Assembly (NCBI RefSeq): GCF_000382225.1 | Contig: NZ_KB907813.1 | Coordinates: forward strand, 1-64,000 | From: Hymenobacter aerophilus DSM 13606 | GTDB lineage: Bacteria; Bacteroidota; Bacteroidia; Cytophagales; Hymenobacteraceae | DNA length: 64,000 nt | Reading direction: 5' to 3' | Part shown: positions 26,497 through 34,791 of the stretch, one piece after another | How the letters are laid out: each line of letters opens with the position of its first letter | Numbering within the stretch: the stretch's first letter is position 1 | Made by a program: the position numbers and the translations under genes | The notes under the pieces: generated by a model | Databases searched by the model: none | The model's input: the letters and a program-made list of their open reading frames with translations, nothing else | Told to the model about the DNA's origin: nothing

Positions 26497-27027
26497 TTAA
26501 TCCAGCACCAGGCTCGCCGAGTTGAGGCAGAAGCGCAACCCGGCCGGCGCCGGCCCATCGGCCGAAACGTGGCCCAGGTGCCCGGCGCACACGTTGCAAC
26601 GCACCTCCACGCGGTGCATGTGGTGGCTGTCGTCGAAGTGAAATTGCAGAGCGTTTCGAGCAGCGGGTTGGGTGAAGCTGGGCCAGCCGGAAATGGCGTG
26701 GTACTTCGTAGCCGAATCGAACAGCCGCTGCCCGCAGCCGGTGCAGCCGTAGCGGCCCGGCGCGTAGCTGCGGCAGAACTCGTTGCGGTAAGCCGGCTCG
26801 GTTGCGGCTTCGCGTAGCACCCGAAACTGCAGCGGCGTGAGCCGAACGGCCCATTCGGCTTCCGATAGTTCGAGGCAGCGCGGGGGCTCGGGGTTGCCAT
26901 AGCGGGCAAACGTGAGCACGTCGCGCCAGCGCAGTAGCGGGGACGAATCCGGCGCGGGCGGCCCGGCGCCGGGCGGCGTCAGGAGCTGCACGAGAGGGTG
27001 GCGCTGCCGGGTTTGGTGGCGGCCCAT
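26497..27027 (-). CDS. msrB: Peptide-methionine (R)-S-oxide reductase
   Basis: Reduces methionine-R-sulfoxide in proteins. The core is complete: VLTFARYGNPEPPR, LTPLQFRVLREAATE, two CxxC zinc pairs (CTGCGQ and CNVCAGH), GWPSFTQP, and the catalytic Cys in GLRFCLNSASL. The ATG at 27027 gives 176 residues and overlaps the selO 3' end by 49 bp; a GTG at 26919 would start right at the conserved domain. I keep the ATG but the exact start is open. The overlap with selO indicates one transcript, both genes serving redox protection. Confidence 0.85.
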   Translation of the reverse strand: MGRHQTRQRHPLVQLLTPPGAGPPAPDSSPLLRWRDVLTFARYGNPEPPRCLELSEAEWAVRLTPLQFRVLREAATEPAYRNEFCRSYAPGRYGCTGCGQRLFDSATKYHAISGWPSFTQPAARNALQFHFDDSHHMHRVEVRCNVCAGHLGHVSADGPAPAGLRFCLNSASLVLD

Positions 27028-28577
27028 GCGGGGCGGCGGGCGGCCAGGGCCTCGTGTTCGGGCTGCTCGTCGAAGGGTCGTTTCAGCACCTCGTGCAGGG
27101 TATGCAGCGGGGCCAGGTCGCCGGCTTCGGCGGCTTCGATAGCCTGCTGAGCGAGGTAGTTGCGCAGCACGTACTTGGGGTTCACGGTCAGCATCCCGTC
27201 CCGGATGGCTTCGGGCGTGGCCGGCTCCTGCCGCAGCCGGGCGGCGTACTGCTCCAGCCACGCCCGCAGCGGCGCGGCACCTTCGGCCTCGGGCGCGGCG
27301 TACGAAGCAGCGCGCAGCAGCTCCGTATCTGATTCTTCGGCCAACTCGCCAGCCAGTAGTCGGGGCGCGAGGTGGGACAAGTGGCGGTAGAACAGCGTCA
27401 TATCCACCTGGGCCGCTTCCATAGCCGGCAGCAGGCTGCCTACCAGCTGCTTGTCGGCTTCCTCGTTGTTGGAAGCCGTGAGGCCCAGCTTGGCCAGCAG
27501 GCGCACGTGGTGGCTGCGGTTGAAGGTGGCCACGTATTGGTTGAGGGCGGGGCGCAGCAGCTCGGGGTCGGGTACCAGGGGCGTGAGGGCCTGGGCCAGC
27601 TGCGTGAGGTTCCAGAGACAGACCTGGGGCTGCTGGCCGAAGGCATAGCGGTAGTTGGTGAAGTCGGTGGTGTTAGGTGTCCAGCCGGGTTCATAAGGTT
27701 CCAGCCAGCCGTAGGGGCCGTAGTCGATGGTCAGGCCCAGGATGCTCATGTTGTCGGTGTTGAGCACGCCGTGCACGAAGCCCACCGTTTGCCAATGCGC
27801 CACCATCTCGGCCGTGCGGCGCGCTATTTCCGTCAGCCAGGCCACGTACACTTCCGGCGAATCGGGGGCGCCCAGCTCGGGGAAGTGGTGGCGGATTACG
27901 TAGTCGGCCAGCGCCCGCAGGTTGTCGGTTTCGTCGTGAGCCAGCAGGATTTGAAAGTTGCCGAAGCGCACGAACGAGGGCGCCACCCGGGCCACGATGG
28001 CGCCCGGCTCGGGACGGGCGTTGCCGTCGTAAAACATGTCGCGCAGCACCTCATCACCGGTGCTCACCAAACTCAGGGCCCGGGTGGTGAACACCCCGAG
28101 GTGGTGCATGGCCTCGGAGCACAAAAACTCGCGCACCGAGGAGCGCAGCACAGCGCGGCCATCGGCCCGGCGCGAGTAGGGCGTAGGCCCGGCCCCTTTC
28201 AGCTGAATTTCCCAGCGTCGCCCGTCCTGGCCGGCTAGCTCGCCCAGTGAAATAGCCCGCCCGTCGCCCAACTGGCCGGCCCAGTTGCCGAACTGGTGGC
28301 CGCCATAACGGGCGGCATAAGGGCGCATCGAGTCGGCCACGCGGTTGCCCGCCAGCAGCTCCACGGCGGCGCCCTGCTCCGACGGCCGCACCAGCCCCAG
28401 CTCCGTTCCCATTTCCTGAGACCATTCCAGCAGCCGCGGCGCCGCTACCGGCGTGGGTGCTACGGGCGAGTAGTGGTAGCCCGGCACCTGCCGCGGCGCA
28501 TTCTCCCGCGAAGGGTCGCCGGCCAGCTCATCGACGAAAGAATTGGTGAACGTGGCGTTTTCAAGTGGCTGAGGCAT
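26979..28577 (-). CDS. selO: SelO protein adenylyltransferase (YdiU/UPF0061)
   Basis: 532 residues. A pseudokinase that transfers AMP to Ser/Thr/Tyr of target proteins during oxidative stress. Family marks are GGHQFGNWAGQLGDGRAISLGE, EIQLKGAGPTPYSRRADGRAVLRSS, NTDNMSILGLTIDYGPYGWLE and the tail ending CSS, where the Cys (Sec in some eukaryotes) supports intramolecular disulfide control. The ATG at 28577 is preceded within 8 bp by a heptamer array. The gene overlaps msrB downstream. Confidence 0.93.
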   Translation of the reverse strand: MPQPLENATFTNSFVDELAGDPSRENAPRQVPGYHYSPVAPTPVAAPRLLEWSQEMGTELGLVRPSEQGAAVELLAGNRVADSMRPYAARYGGHQFGNWAGQLGDGRAISLGELAGQDGRRWEIQLKGAGPTPYSRRADGRAVLRSSVREFLCSEAMHHLGVFTTRALSLVSTGDEVLRDMFYDGNARPEPGAIVARVAPSFVRFGNFQILLAHDETDNLRALADYVIRHHFPELGAPDSPEVYVAWLTEIARRTAEMVAHWQTVGFVHGVLNTDNMSILGLTIDYGPYGWLEPYEPGWTPNTTDFTNYRYAFGQQPQVCLWNLTQLAQALTPLVPDPELLRPALNQYVATFNRSHHVRLLAKLGLTASNNEEADKQLVGSLLPAMEAAQVDMTLFYRHLSHLAPRLLAGELAEESDTELLRAASYAAPEAEGAAPLRAWLEQYAARLRQEPATPEAIRDGMLTVNPKYVLRNYLAQQAIEAAEAGDLAPLHTLHEVLKRPFDEQPEHEALAARRPAWAATKPGSATLSCSS

Positions 28578-28584
28578 GATTTGG

Positions 28585-28631
28585 TGCTTAGTGCTTAGTG
28601 CTTAGTGCTTAGTGCTTAGTGCTTAGTGCTT
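28585..28631. repeat. GCTTAGT heptamer tandem array at the selO start
   Basis: Nearly seven perfect copies of the 7-bp unit GCTTAGT occupy the intergenic gap between selO (ATG 28577) and the amine oxidase stop (28655). It starts 8 bp from the selO ATG. A partial array of the same unit occurs near 38120-38150. Confidence 0.92.
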
Positions 28632-28654
28632 GAAACGAAATCCTGGCTGAAGCG

Positions 28655-29785
28655 CTACGTAGCCTGGGTTTTATCCTGAGTTATCTGAGACGCCAGATTC
28701 TGCCCGGCCAGTACCTGCGCGGCCGCCCGGGCCCCGGCTTCCACGGCCCCGTCGAGGCGGCCCCATTCGCCGCTGGCGGTTTCGGCCCCGGCCCAGATGA
28801 GGCGGCCCTGCCAGAGCGGGGTGCGCAGCTCGGGCGGCCCCTGCAACGGCACGGATAACGGTGCGGCTTCGTCGGCGGGGGTGCTGGTATAAGGCTCGCG
28901 GGTCCAGTCGAGTTCCTGGTAGGCCAGCGGGTGGACAGCCGCCGGCCCGAATATCCGCACCAGCTGCGCCACTACGGCCGCCTCGCGGGCGGCGGGCGCA
29001 GCATTGCGCAGCGGGTGAGGCGCAGCAAAGAAGCCGAACAGCACCCCCGGCCGGCCTTCGGGCGGACTGGCATCGTGGATTTCCGTCAGGGGCCCGTTTT
29101 GGCTCACCGCGAAACCCGACCAGCCCTGGCTGCGCCAGAACGGCGTTTCGTAGGTTACCAGGCTTTTCATGGAGTGGCTCATCCAGGTGGGCATCTGCTG
29201 CTGGGCGGCCTGCACGGCGGCGGGCAGCGCGGGCTTAAACTGCAGGCTGTGGGCGGCCAGGCGCGGCGGCAGCGCCACTACCACGGCGTCGGCCCGGTAC
29301 GTGCGGAGCCGGCCGTTTTCCGCCACCGTCACCTCTACCCCATCGGGCAACTGCCGCAGGGCGGTGGCGCGGGCGTTCAACTGCACGGTGCCGGCCGGCA
29401 AAGCCGCGGCGGCTGCCTGCGCCAGCGCCGCCGCGCCGCCCGTAAACCGCAGGTAGCCCGCCGAGCCCGACGGATGCGGCAGCCGGTGCACCGTACCGCC
29501 GGTTTCGTAGGCCGTGGCGCCCGTGCTGAACTGCTCGAAGGGCGCGAGACCCAGTTCGCGCGCCAAACCCAGCAGCTGCGGCTGGTGGCTCCAGCCCCAG
29601 GTGGCGCCCAGGTCGGTGGGGGCCGCACCGGGGAGGGCGGGCACGGCGTGGGTGCGGCCGCCCACCCGGTCGCGGGCCTCCAGCACCCGCACGGTGCGGC
29701 CGGCCGCTACCAGCCGCCGCGCCGCCATCAGGCCCGAAAGTCCGGCCCCTAGTATTAGCACGGAAGAAGTGGAATCGGTTGTCAT
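28655..29785 (-). CDS. FAD-dependent flavin monoamine oxidase-type oxidoreductase
   Basis: 376 residues. The N-terminal Rossmann motif VLILGAGLSGLMAARRL is followed by the FAD-binding VLEARDRVGGRTHAV. The C-terminal WAGAETASGEWGRLDGAVEAG is the FAD-pyrophosphate or active-site loop found in MAO/amine oxidase and protoporphyrinogen oxidase families. It is shorter than typical MAO (about 450). The substrate is not evident. It is on the same strand as selO-msrB, separated by the heptamer array. Confidence 0.85.
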   Translation of the reverse strand: MTTDSTSSVLILGAGLSGLMAARRLVAAGRTVRVLEARDRVGGRTHAVPALPGAAPTDLGATWGWSHQPQLLGLARELGLAPFEQFSTGATAYETGGTVHRLPHPSGSAGYLRFTGGAAALAQAAAAALPAGTVQLNARATALRQLPDGVEVTVAENGRLRTYRADAVVVALPPRLAAHSLQFKPALPAAVQAAQQQMPTWMSHSMKSLVTYETPFWRSQGWSGFAVSQNGPLTEIHDASPPEGRPGVLFGFFAAPHPLRNAAPAAREAAVVAQLVRIFGPAAVHPLAYQELDWTREPYTSTPADEAAPLSVPLQGPPELRTPLWQGRLIWAGAETASGEWGRLDGAVEAGARAAAQVLAGQNLASQITQDKTQAT

Positions 29786-29892
29786 AGGCTCCCTAACAGA
29801 CGGCGGGCCCCAAAGTAACGGGCAATGCGGCCGTTTAGTCGGTTTTTGGCGGATTCAGACCTACTAACGGCGAGGTTTGCAGGTGGTCAGGG

Positions 29893-29922
29893 CTTGCAAA
29901 TACACCGCTTTGTCTATATATT
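29893..29922 (+). promoter_or_regulatory. Candidate promoter of uspA
   Basis: CTTG (29893) and TATATATT (29915) are 18 bp apart. The -7 match is weak and the assignment is tentative; the gene starts 59 bp downstream. Confidence 0.3.
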
Positions 29923-29980
29923 AAGGTTGTATCCTGCTGCTGGTTAGCGGCAGATTTTGCTCACCTTCTGCCGCCGTACC

Positions 29981-30826
29981 ATGAAAAACATCCTGGTTCC
30001 CACCGATTTCTCCCCCGAATCCCGGTATGCTTTCGAGGCGGCGCTGCAGCTGGCCCGGCGCAATGGCGGGCAACTGCTGCTGCTGCACTGTTTCACGCCT
30101 CCCACCGAATCGCACATTTCCACTACCGGCGGGCTGGTTGGCGGGCACGGGCTCACCGATGTGTACGTGCTCAAAAGCCTGCAGGCCATCAAGCGTCGCC
30201 TGCACGCGCTGATGGCCCAGGCCCACGAGCTGGCGCCCGGCGTGCCGCTGCACGAGTTGCTGCTCACGTCCGAACCCGAAACCGCTATTCCCGAAACCAT
30301 CCGGGAGCGGAGCATCGGCTTGGTGGTGTTGGGAGCCCACCAAAACACCTCCTGGACGCGCTTCTTCCTCAGCTCGCACGCCGAGCAGATTGTGCGTAGC
30401 GCCCCCTGCCCGGTACTCACCGTGAAACATCCGGTCGATGATTTTGAAGTGCGCCACCTGGTGTTTGCCTCCGACTTCTCGGCCGAGGCTGATCAGGCCG
30501 CGCCTGTACTGCAGCAGCTGCTGGCCCTGTTTCCGACGGCCACGCTGCACCTGCTCGATGTAGTAACCGCCAACGGCAACCACGCCCAGGCGCTGGAGGG
30601 CATTTGTGCATTTGCCGCGCGCCACCAGTTCAGCCACTACGAGCCCGACGTATTCGACGCCCCCCGGGCCAGCACCGGCATCCCGCGCTTCGCCGAGCAG
30701 GCTCACGCCGACCTGGTGGTGATGCTCACCCACGGCCGCTCCGCGCTCAGCCACCTGCTGCAGGGCAGCATCTCCGAATCGGTGGCCCTGCACGCCGCCC
30801 CGCCCGTGCTCACGGTGCATGTATAG
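29981..30826 (+). CDS. uspA: Tandem universal stress protein
   Basis: 281 residues. Two Usp domains: the first begins MKNILVPTDFSPESRYAFEAA and the second DDFEVRHLVFASDFSAEADQA. Each carries the central VLGAHQN/VVMLTHGRSALSHLLQGS segment; the G-2x-G-9x-G(S/T) ATP-binding motif appears more intact in the second half. Usp proteins bind ATP and support survival in starvation and oxidative stress. The ATG at 29981 is preferred to the upstream 29957. Confidence 0.9.
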   Translation: MKNILVPTDFSPESRYAFEAALQLARRNGGQLLLLHCFTPPTESHISTTGGLVGGHGLTDVYVLKSLQAIKRRLHALMAQAHELAPGVPLHELLLTSEPETAIPETIRERSIGLVVLGAHQNTSWTRFFLSSHAEQIVRSAPCPVLTVKHPVDDFEVRHLVFASDFSAEADQAAPVLQQLLALFPTATLHLLDVVTANGNHAQALEGICAFAARHQFSHYEPDVFDAPRASTGIPRFAEQAHADLVVMLTHGRSALSHLLQGSISESVALHAAPPVLTVHV

Positions 30827-30879
30827 GGCACAGCGGTGTGGGAAGTGCGCTACTGGCTGGCCAGCAGGCTTCCGGGCAG

Positions 30880-31227
30880 CTACTTTTTCAGCGGATCGTG
30901 GCCCCAGTTCATGAGCGAGTAGCGCCAGGGCGAGGTTTCGGTTTCAGACTTATCGTCGGGGCCGCCCTGGGCCAGGTGGCGGCTGATGTAGCTGTGCACC
31001 TTGTGCATGTGGGCGCGGTCATCGTCGGTGAGGTCGGCCTTTTTCTTGTGCAGGATTTTCACGATCCGCTCGCCCGAGTGGTGGCCAATGCTGCTGCCGT
31101 CGCCGCTGTCCTGGCCCACCGATTTCGACTCATCAGTTTTGAGCCATTTTTCCAGTTCAGCAGCCGTCATGTTCACATCGTTCTTGAATTCGGTGTAGAT
31201 GTCGTCGTCGTGGTTCTGAGTTGCCAT
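30880..31227 (-). CDS. DUF3140 protein
   Basis: 115 residues, hydrophilic. It has the domain marks TAAELEKWLKTDESKSVGQ, SIGHHSGERIVKIL and DDRAHMHKVHSYISRHLAQ. Family members are small DNA-binding-like proteins of unknown role. No signal or membrane helix. A terminator stands between its start and the asnA stop upstream, so it is probably transcribed on its own. Confidence 0.8.
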   Translation of the reverse strand: MATQNHDDDIYTEFKNDVNMTAAELEKWLKTDESKSVGQDSGDGSSIGHHSGERIVKILHKKKADLTDDDRAHMHKVHSYISRHLAQGGPDDKSETETSPWRYSLMNWGHDPLKK

Positions 31228-31267
31228 AATGAAGAGAAGCTAGATGGAAGAAGTCAGATGAAAAAGG

Positions 31268-31295
31268 AAAAGCCGGCCCAGGGGGCCGGCTTTTC
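31268..31295 (-). terminator. Terminator after asnA
   Basis: AAAAGCCGGCC-CAGG-GGCCGGCTTTT with T-runs at both ends, 52 bp past the asnA stop codon on the minus strand. Confidence 0.85.
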
Positions 31296-31346
31296 TCAAC
31301 GTACTTCCACGGGCTGCTGTTACGGCCCGCGCTACCACGGCCGCAT

Positions 31347-32369
31347 CTACAGCAGCGCCACGCCCATATCGGCCATTTCCCGGCGCACCTGCTCGGGCCA
31401 GATGCTTACCTGCACCTCCCCGATGTGCCCCTTGCGCAGCAGAAACATGCACAGCCGGCTTTGCCCGATGCCGCCGCCAATGCTTTGGGGCAGTTCGCCG
31501 CGCAGCAGCCGGGCATGGAAATCCAGTGCCTGCCGCTGCTCGCAGCCGCGCACCGCCAGCTGCCGCCGCATCGCCTGCTCATCTACCCGAATGCCCATCG
31601 ACGATAGTTCGAGGGCCGTTTGCAGCCCCGGATGCCACACCAGCAGGTCGCCGTTGAGGCCCTGGTAGCCGGGCGCGGTTTCGGTGCTCCAGTCGTCGTA
31701 GTCGGGGGCGCGGCCATCGTGGGCCTCGCCGTGGCTGAGCGCGCCGCCAATGCCCAGCAGAAACACCGCGCCGTATTGGCGGGCAGCCTCGTGCTCGCGC
31801 TGTTTGGGCGTGAGGTCGGGGTACTGGCGCAGCAAATCTTCGGCGTGCAGGAAAGTGAGGTGGCTGGGCAGCACTGGCAGAATGGCGGGATATTGCGCGC
31901 ACACTTCGGCCTCAGTGGCCAGCAACGCCTCATAAATCTGGTCGACGGTGGCGCGCAGGAATGCGGGAGTGCGCTGCCCGGCCTCGATGTGCTGCTCCCA
32001 GTCCCACTGATCGACGTAGATGGAGTGAATGGGCGAGTAATCCTCGTCGGGGCGCAGGGCGCGCATGTCAGTCAGCAGGCCGCGGCCGGCCGGAATGCCC
32101 AGCTCGCGCAGCCGCAGCCGCTTCCACTTGGCCAGCGAGTGCACCACCACGGCCCGGCGCTCGGCCAGCGCCTTGATGGGGAAAGCCACCGCCCGCTCAA
32201 CCCCGTTCAAATCGTCGTTGATGCCCGTGCCGTCGAGCACGGCAATGGGCGCAGACACGCAGCTCAGGCGCAGGCGCCGGGCCAGCTCGCGGGCAAATAC
32301 GGTTTTCACCAGGCAAATGGCTTCCTCAGTTTCGAGCAGGTCGGCAGGGGCAATTTCTACGGTGTTCAT
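31347..32369 (-). CDS. asnA: Ammonia-dependent asparagine synthetase
   Basis: ATP-dependent amidation of aspartate with NH3 (AMP-forming). 340 residues, normal for the family, class II tRNA-synthetase-like fold. Recognised from VLDGTGINDDLNGVERAV, VHSLAKWKRLRL, SIYVDQWDWEQ and the end GGGIGQSRLCMFLLRKGHIGEVQVS. The ATG at 32369 (MNTVEIAPADLLETEEAI) matches the family start better than 32420. The 5' side is an unusually AT-rich gap. Confidence 0.93.
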   Translation of the reverse strand: MNTVEIAPADLLETEEAICLVKTVFARELARRLRLSCVSAPIAVLDGTGINDDLNGVERAVAFPIKALAERRAVVVHSLAKWKRLRLRELGIPAGRGLLTDMRALRPDEDYSPIHSIYVDQWDWEQHIEAGQRTPAFLRATVDQIYEALLATEAEVCAQYPAILPVLPSHLTFLHAEDLLRQYPDLTPKQREHEAARQYGAVFLLGIGGALSHGEAHDGRAPDYDDWSTETAPGYQGLNGDLLVWHPGLQTALELSSMGIRVDEQAMRRQLAVRGCEQRQALDFHARLLRGELPQSIGGGIGQSRLCMFLLRKGHIGEVQVSIWPEQVRREMADMGVALL

Positions 32370-32537
32370 GGCGCGTTTTTTTTTATGGATGAGAAACAAA
32401 TTTTGCTTTGCAAAGGGCACACAAATCCCCCCGCTCCGATTGGAGCATTTTTTTTATTTTTTGAGCTGGTAAATAAATTGCGACCTCACCCTTGAAGTGG
32501 CCCTGAGTGGGCTAGCCAAGTGGCAAAGGCACAAAAA

Positions 32538-32560
32538 AAGCCTTCCGGAGAGGAAGGCTT
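32538..32560 (-). terminator. Terminator of the RecE-like gene transcript
   Basis: Minus strand reads AAGCCTTCC-TCTCC-GGAAGGCTT followed by a T-run; a stable 9-bp stem. It lies about 230 bp past the RecE-like stop, just beyond the orphan frame. Confidence 0.7.
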
Positions 32561-32568
32561 GGAAAAAA

Positions 32569-32739
32569 TCAAGTATTGATTTTATGTTTTTCCAGGGGTA
32601 CAATAGCCTTCCAGTACCGAATAAAATTATTATTCGAGTTATTATTCTGGCGGTTATTGCGGAACTGGCGCATCACAGGAACTCCGTTGTTTTTCAGGAG
32701 CTCACAAGTATAGTCAGCTTCCAGAATATTTGCAACAAT
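32569..32739 (-). pseudogene. Orphan AT-rich reading frame without an ATG start
   Basis: An open frame of 56 codons, starting right after a TAA, reads IVANILEADYTCELLKNNG and so on to WKAIVPLEKHKINT. The sequence looks protein-like (mixed charges, aromatic residues, an Asn-rich middle) but has only an internal Met at residue 23. An ATG 16 bp upstream of the frame lies in a different phase (MNKLLQ...), so a one-base indel could have split a small gene. A terminator follows directly. It is a decayed gene or a chance frame. Confidence 0.35.
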
Positions 32740-32786
32740 TTATTCATTTATTTTTATTTGACCTTGAAATAGTGCCGTCAGAGGCG

Positions 32787-33515
32787 TTATTCGTCGAGGC
32801 CGCCGCTCAGGGCGTGGCGCACTTCGCGCACGGCCGGCAGCACCGACAGCGGCACGGGGGCCTCGGGGTGCAGCAGGTGCAGCAGGCGCAGGTACTTGGC
32901 GCGGCCTTCCGAGCGCATCAGCGGCGGCACGGCGTACACGAACACCTTGAAGGGCTCCACTTTCTGCACGCCCACCAGCAAAAACCGGTCAGCCTGCAGC
33001 GCATCGGCATAAAACGCGGCCTGCCGGTCGTAATCGTAGTAGGTGCACTGCTCCACAAAGTGGTTGTGGTCGCGGGCCATCGTGGTTTTAAAATCGACTA
33101 CGGTGTAGGGGTGGCCGGGATGGTCAACTACGAGGTCGGCGCGCAGCTTGCAGAGGGTGCCGGTGGTGGGCTCGGTGAAAATGCAGCTGGGTTCGGGCGT
33201 ACCCACATCGAGCAGAGCCTTCACCTCGGGGTTGAGCTGCACGCCCTCCACCATCCACCAGATGAGCGTGTCGTTGATGCCGGGCTGGCCGGGCTCGTAA
33301 AGGTCGGGTTCGAGCAGGGCCGTGTGGAAGGCCGTGCCCAGGCCCAGCGCCCCGCTGCCCACGCTGGTGTGGGGCCGCGGCGGCCGGCCGTTCAGCGCAT
33401 CGCGCAGCCGCGAAAGGTCGGAGTTGGCAATGGCCGGCAGGGCCCGGTAATCGTCGTAGGGAATACGCAGCAGATCGGGCCGGCCCGCAGCAGGAGTAGC
33501 AGTAGTGTCAGTCAC
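32787..33515 (-). CDS. PD-(D/E)XK nuclease of the RecE/DUF3799 type
   Basis: 242 residues. GTAFHTALLEPDLYE is the family's N-terminal signature. LCKLRADLVVDHPGHPYTVVDFKTT supplies the metal-binding Asp and the D-x-K core (DFKTT), and YYDYDRQAAFYADAL is the QxxxY-type motif. DUF3799 is the C-terminal exonuclease domain of phage RecE (exonuclease VIII) and is widespread in prophages. No other phage gene is visible, so a stranded recombination nuclease or a host defence or repair gene is possible. Confidence 0.8.
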   Translation of the reverse strand: MTDTTATPAAGRPDLLRIPYDDYRALPAIANSDLSRLRDALNGRPPRPHTSVGSGALGLGTAFHTALLEPDLYEPGQPGINDTLIWWMVEGVQLNPEVKALLDVGTPEPSCIFTEPTTGTLCKLRADLVVDHPGHPYTVVDFKTTMARDHNHFVEQCTYYDYDRQAAFYADALQADRFLLVGVQKVEPFKVFVYAVPPLMRSEGRAKYLRLLHLLHPEAPVPLSVLPAVREVRHALSGGLDE

Positions 33516-33598
33516 GGAAAGAGAACAGCGAAATCGGGCGGATAGTTGGCTTTTGGATGGGGCAATGGGATGAAAAGGCGATGGAGAAGAGAAAGGCT

Positions 33599-33695
33599 GT
33601 CATTCTGAGCAGCGCGAAGAATCTCGCGGGCAGTGGTAGCCCTGTCGTTAGGAATTACTTTGGCACGCGAGATTCTTCGCGCTGCTCAGAATGAC
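33599..33695. repeat. Family A palindrome, 30-bp perfect arms
   Basis: GTCATTCTGAGCAGCGCGAAG... (33599-33628) and its exact complement at 33666-33695, between the RecE-like gene and gnd. It is the CTGAGC variant with T in the fifth position. Confidence 0.9.
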
Positions 33696-33721
33696 AATTT
33701 TCCTCTCACCTCCTCACCCCA

Positions 33722-34705
33722 TCACCCCTTCTTCCCCTCCCCTTTCACCATTTTCGGCATTTCGTATTCGCCCACGCGGCCGAAGCGCCGTTCGTGCTTG
33801 AGGCCCTCGTCTTCGCCGTAGGGGTGGCCGCCGAAGCCGTGGCGCATCATGGCAATGGCCTTGGCCCAGGTGGGGTCCTGGTCACGGGAGGTGAAGAGCT
33901 GCATGATGGACTGGGAAATGACTGGAATGGGCACTTCCATGCGCAGGGCGTCGGCTACCAGCCAGTTCACCTCGCCGGTATCCTCAATGTAGCTGGGCAC
34001 GTCGAAGCTCTGGCCCTCTTGGTCGTACATCTGTTTCATGAGCTGCACGAGCCACGAACGAATCACCGAGCCGTTGTTCCAGAGGCCCAGAATGGCGCTG
34101 ATATCGAGCTTGTCGCGGAAGTGGGTGAGCATGCCCATGCCCTCGCCGATGGCCTGCAGCATCCCAAACTCGATGCCGTTGTGCACCAGCTTCACGTAGT
34201 GGCCCGTGCCGGCCGGACCGGTGTGCAGAAAGCCCTCGGGCACGGCGGTTTCCACAAAGAAATCTTTGAGCTGACTTACAGCCGCGTCTTCGCCGCCCAC
34301 CATGTAGCAGGCACCGTTGCGGGCGCCGGTGGGGCCGCCGCTGGTGCCGCAGTCGATGAAGTAGATGCCTTTGCGCTTGAGCCGGTCGGCGCGGCGGATG
34401 GAGTCGCCCCAGTAGGAGTTGCCGCCATCCACGATAATGTCGCCCTCTTCGAAATGGGGCTCCAGCTGGTCAATCAGGCCATCGACGGCCGCGCCGGCCG
34501 GAATGTAGAGGAACACTTTGCGCGGGCGCTCCAGCTGCTGGGCCAGCTCGGCCACGGTGGTTACCACGCGCAGGTTGTTGGTTTCGAGGTCGGGCCGGGG
34601 CCGGATGTCCATGCCCACTACGGGGTAGCCCTTTTCGGCCGCCTGCTGGGCCAGGCCCGCGCCCATTTTACCGAGGCCGATTACGCCCATTTGCGTCTTT
34701 TTCAT
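33722..34705 (-). CDS. gnd: 6-Phosphogluconate dehydrogenase, decarboxylating (short YqeC/GntZ type)
   Basis: Oxidises 6-phosphogluconate to ribulose-5-phosphate and CO2. 327 residues, the short form rather than the 470-residue type. MGVIGLGKMGAGLA is the nucleotide-binding start, IIVDGGNSYWGDS and FIDCGTSGGPTGARNG are the substrate loops, and GHYVKLVHNGIEFGMLQAIGEG holds the catalytic Lys. Short enzymes often prefer NAD+. It is the last gene of a minus-strand block with a cyclase-like hydrolase, a GH63-like glucosidase and a sugar SDR. Confidence 0.92.
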   Translation of the reverse strand: MKKTQMGVIGLGKMGAGLAQQAAEKGYPVVGMDIRPRPDLETNNLRVVTTVAELAQQLERPRKVFLYIPAGAAVDGLIDQLEPHFEEGDIIVDGGNSYWGDSIRRADRLKRKGIYFIDCGTSGGPTGARNGACYMVGGEDAAVSQLKDFFVETAVPEGFLHTGPAGTGHYVKLVHNGIEFGMLQAIGEGMGMLTHFRDKLDISAILGLWNNGSVIRSWLVQLMKQMYDQEGQSFDVPSYIEDTGEVNWLVADALRMEVPIPVISQSIMQLFTSRDQDPTWAKAIAMMRHGFGGHPYGEDEGLKHERRFGRVGEYEMPKMVKGEGKKG

Positions 34706-34791
34706 GTGTCAGGATTGAAGAGAATGAGAGGATAGATGACTGGTAATTGGGGTAAGAATATGCGTTTTCGGAAAGGGCACTACCGCTGCCT

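Larger units (their letters stand above)
32370..32786. other. AT-rich intergenic region between asnA and the RecE-like gene
   Basis: About 420 bp, much lower in GC than the flanks. It contains a hairpin followed by a T-run on the plus strand (GCTCC-GATT-GGAGC then a T tract, 32436-32460), a minus-strand terminator at 32538-32560, and a minus-strand open frame without an ATG at 32569-32739. Candidate asnA promoter elements should lie at 32370-32440, but no clear pair is seen. Confidence 0.6.

Noticed and set aside
32497..32772. A 91-codon plus-strand frame in the AT-rich gap
   Set aside because: It crosses a terminator hairpin and has no family resemblance; composition fits chance.
33599..33695. 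Family A palindromes as ordinary terminators
   Set aside because: Arms of 30-66 bp with shared sequence at many sites and no T-run at the stem end fit a repeat family better; some may still stop transcription.
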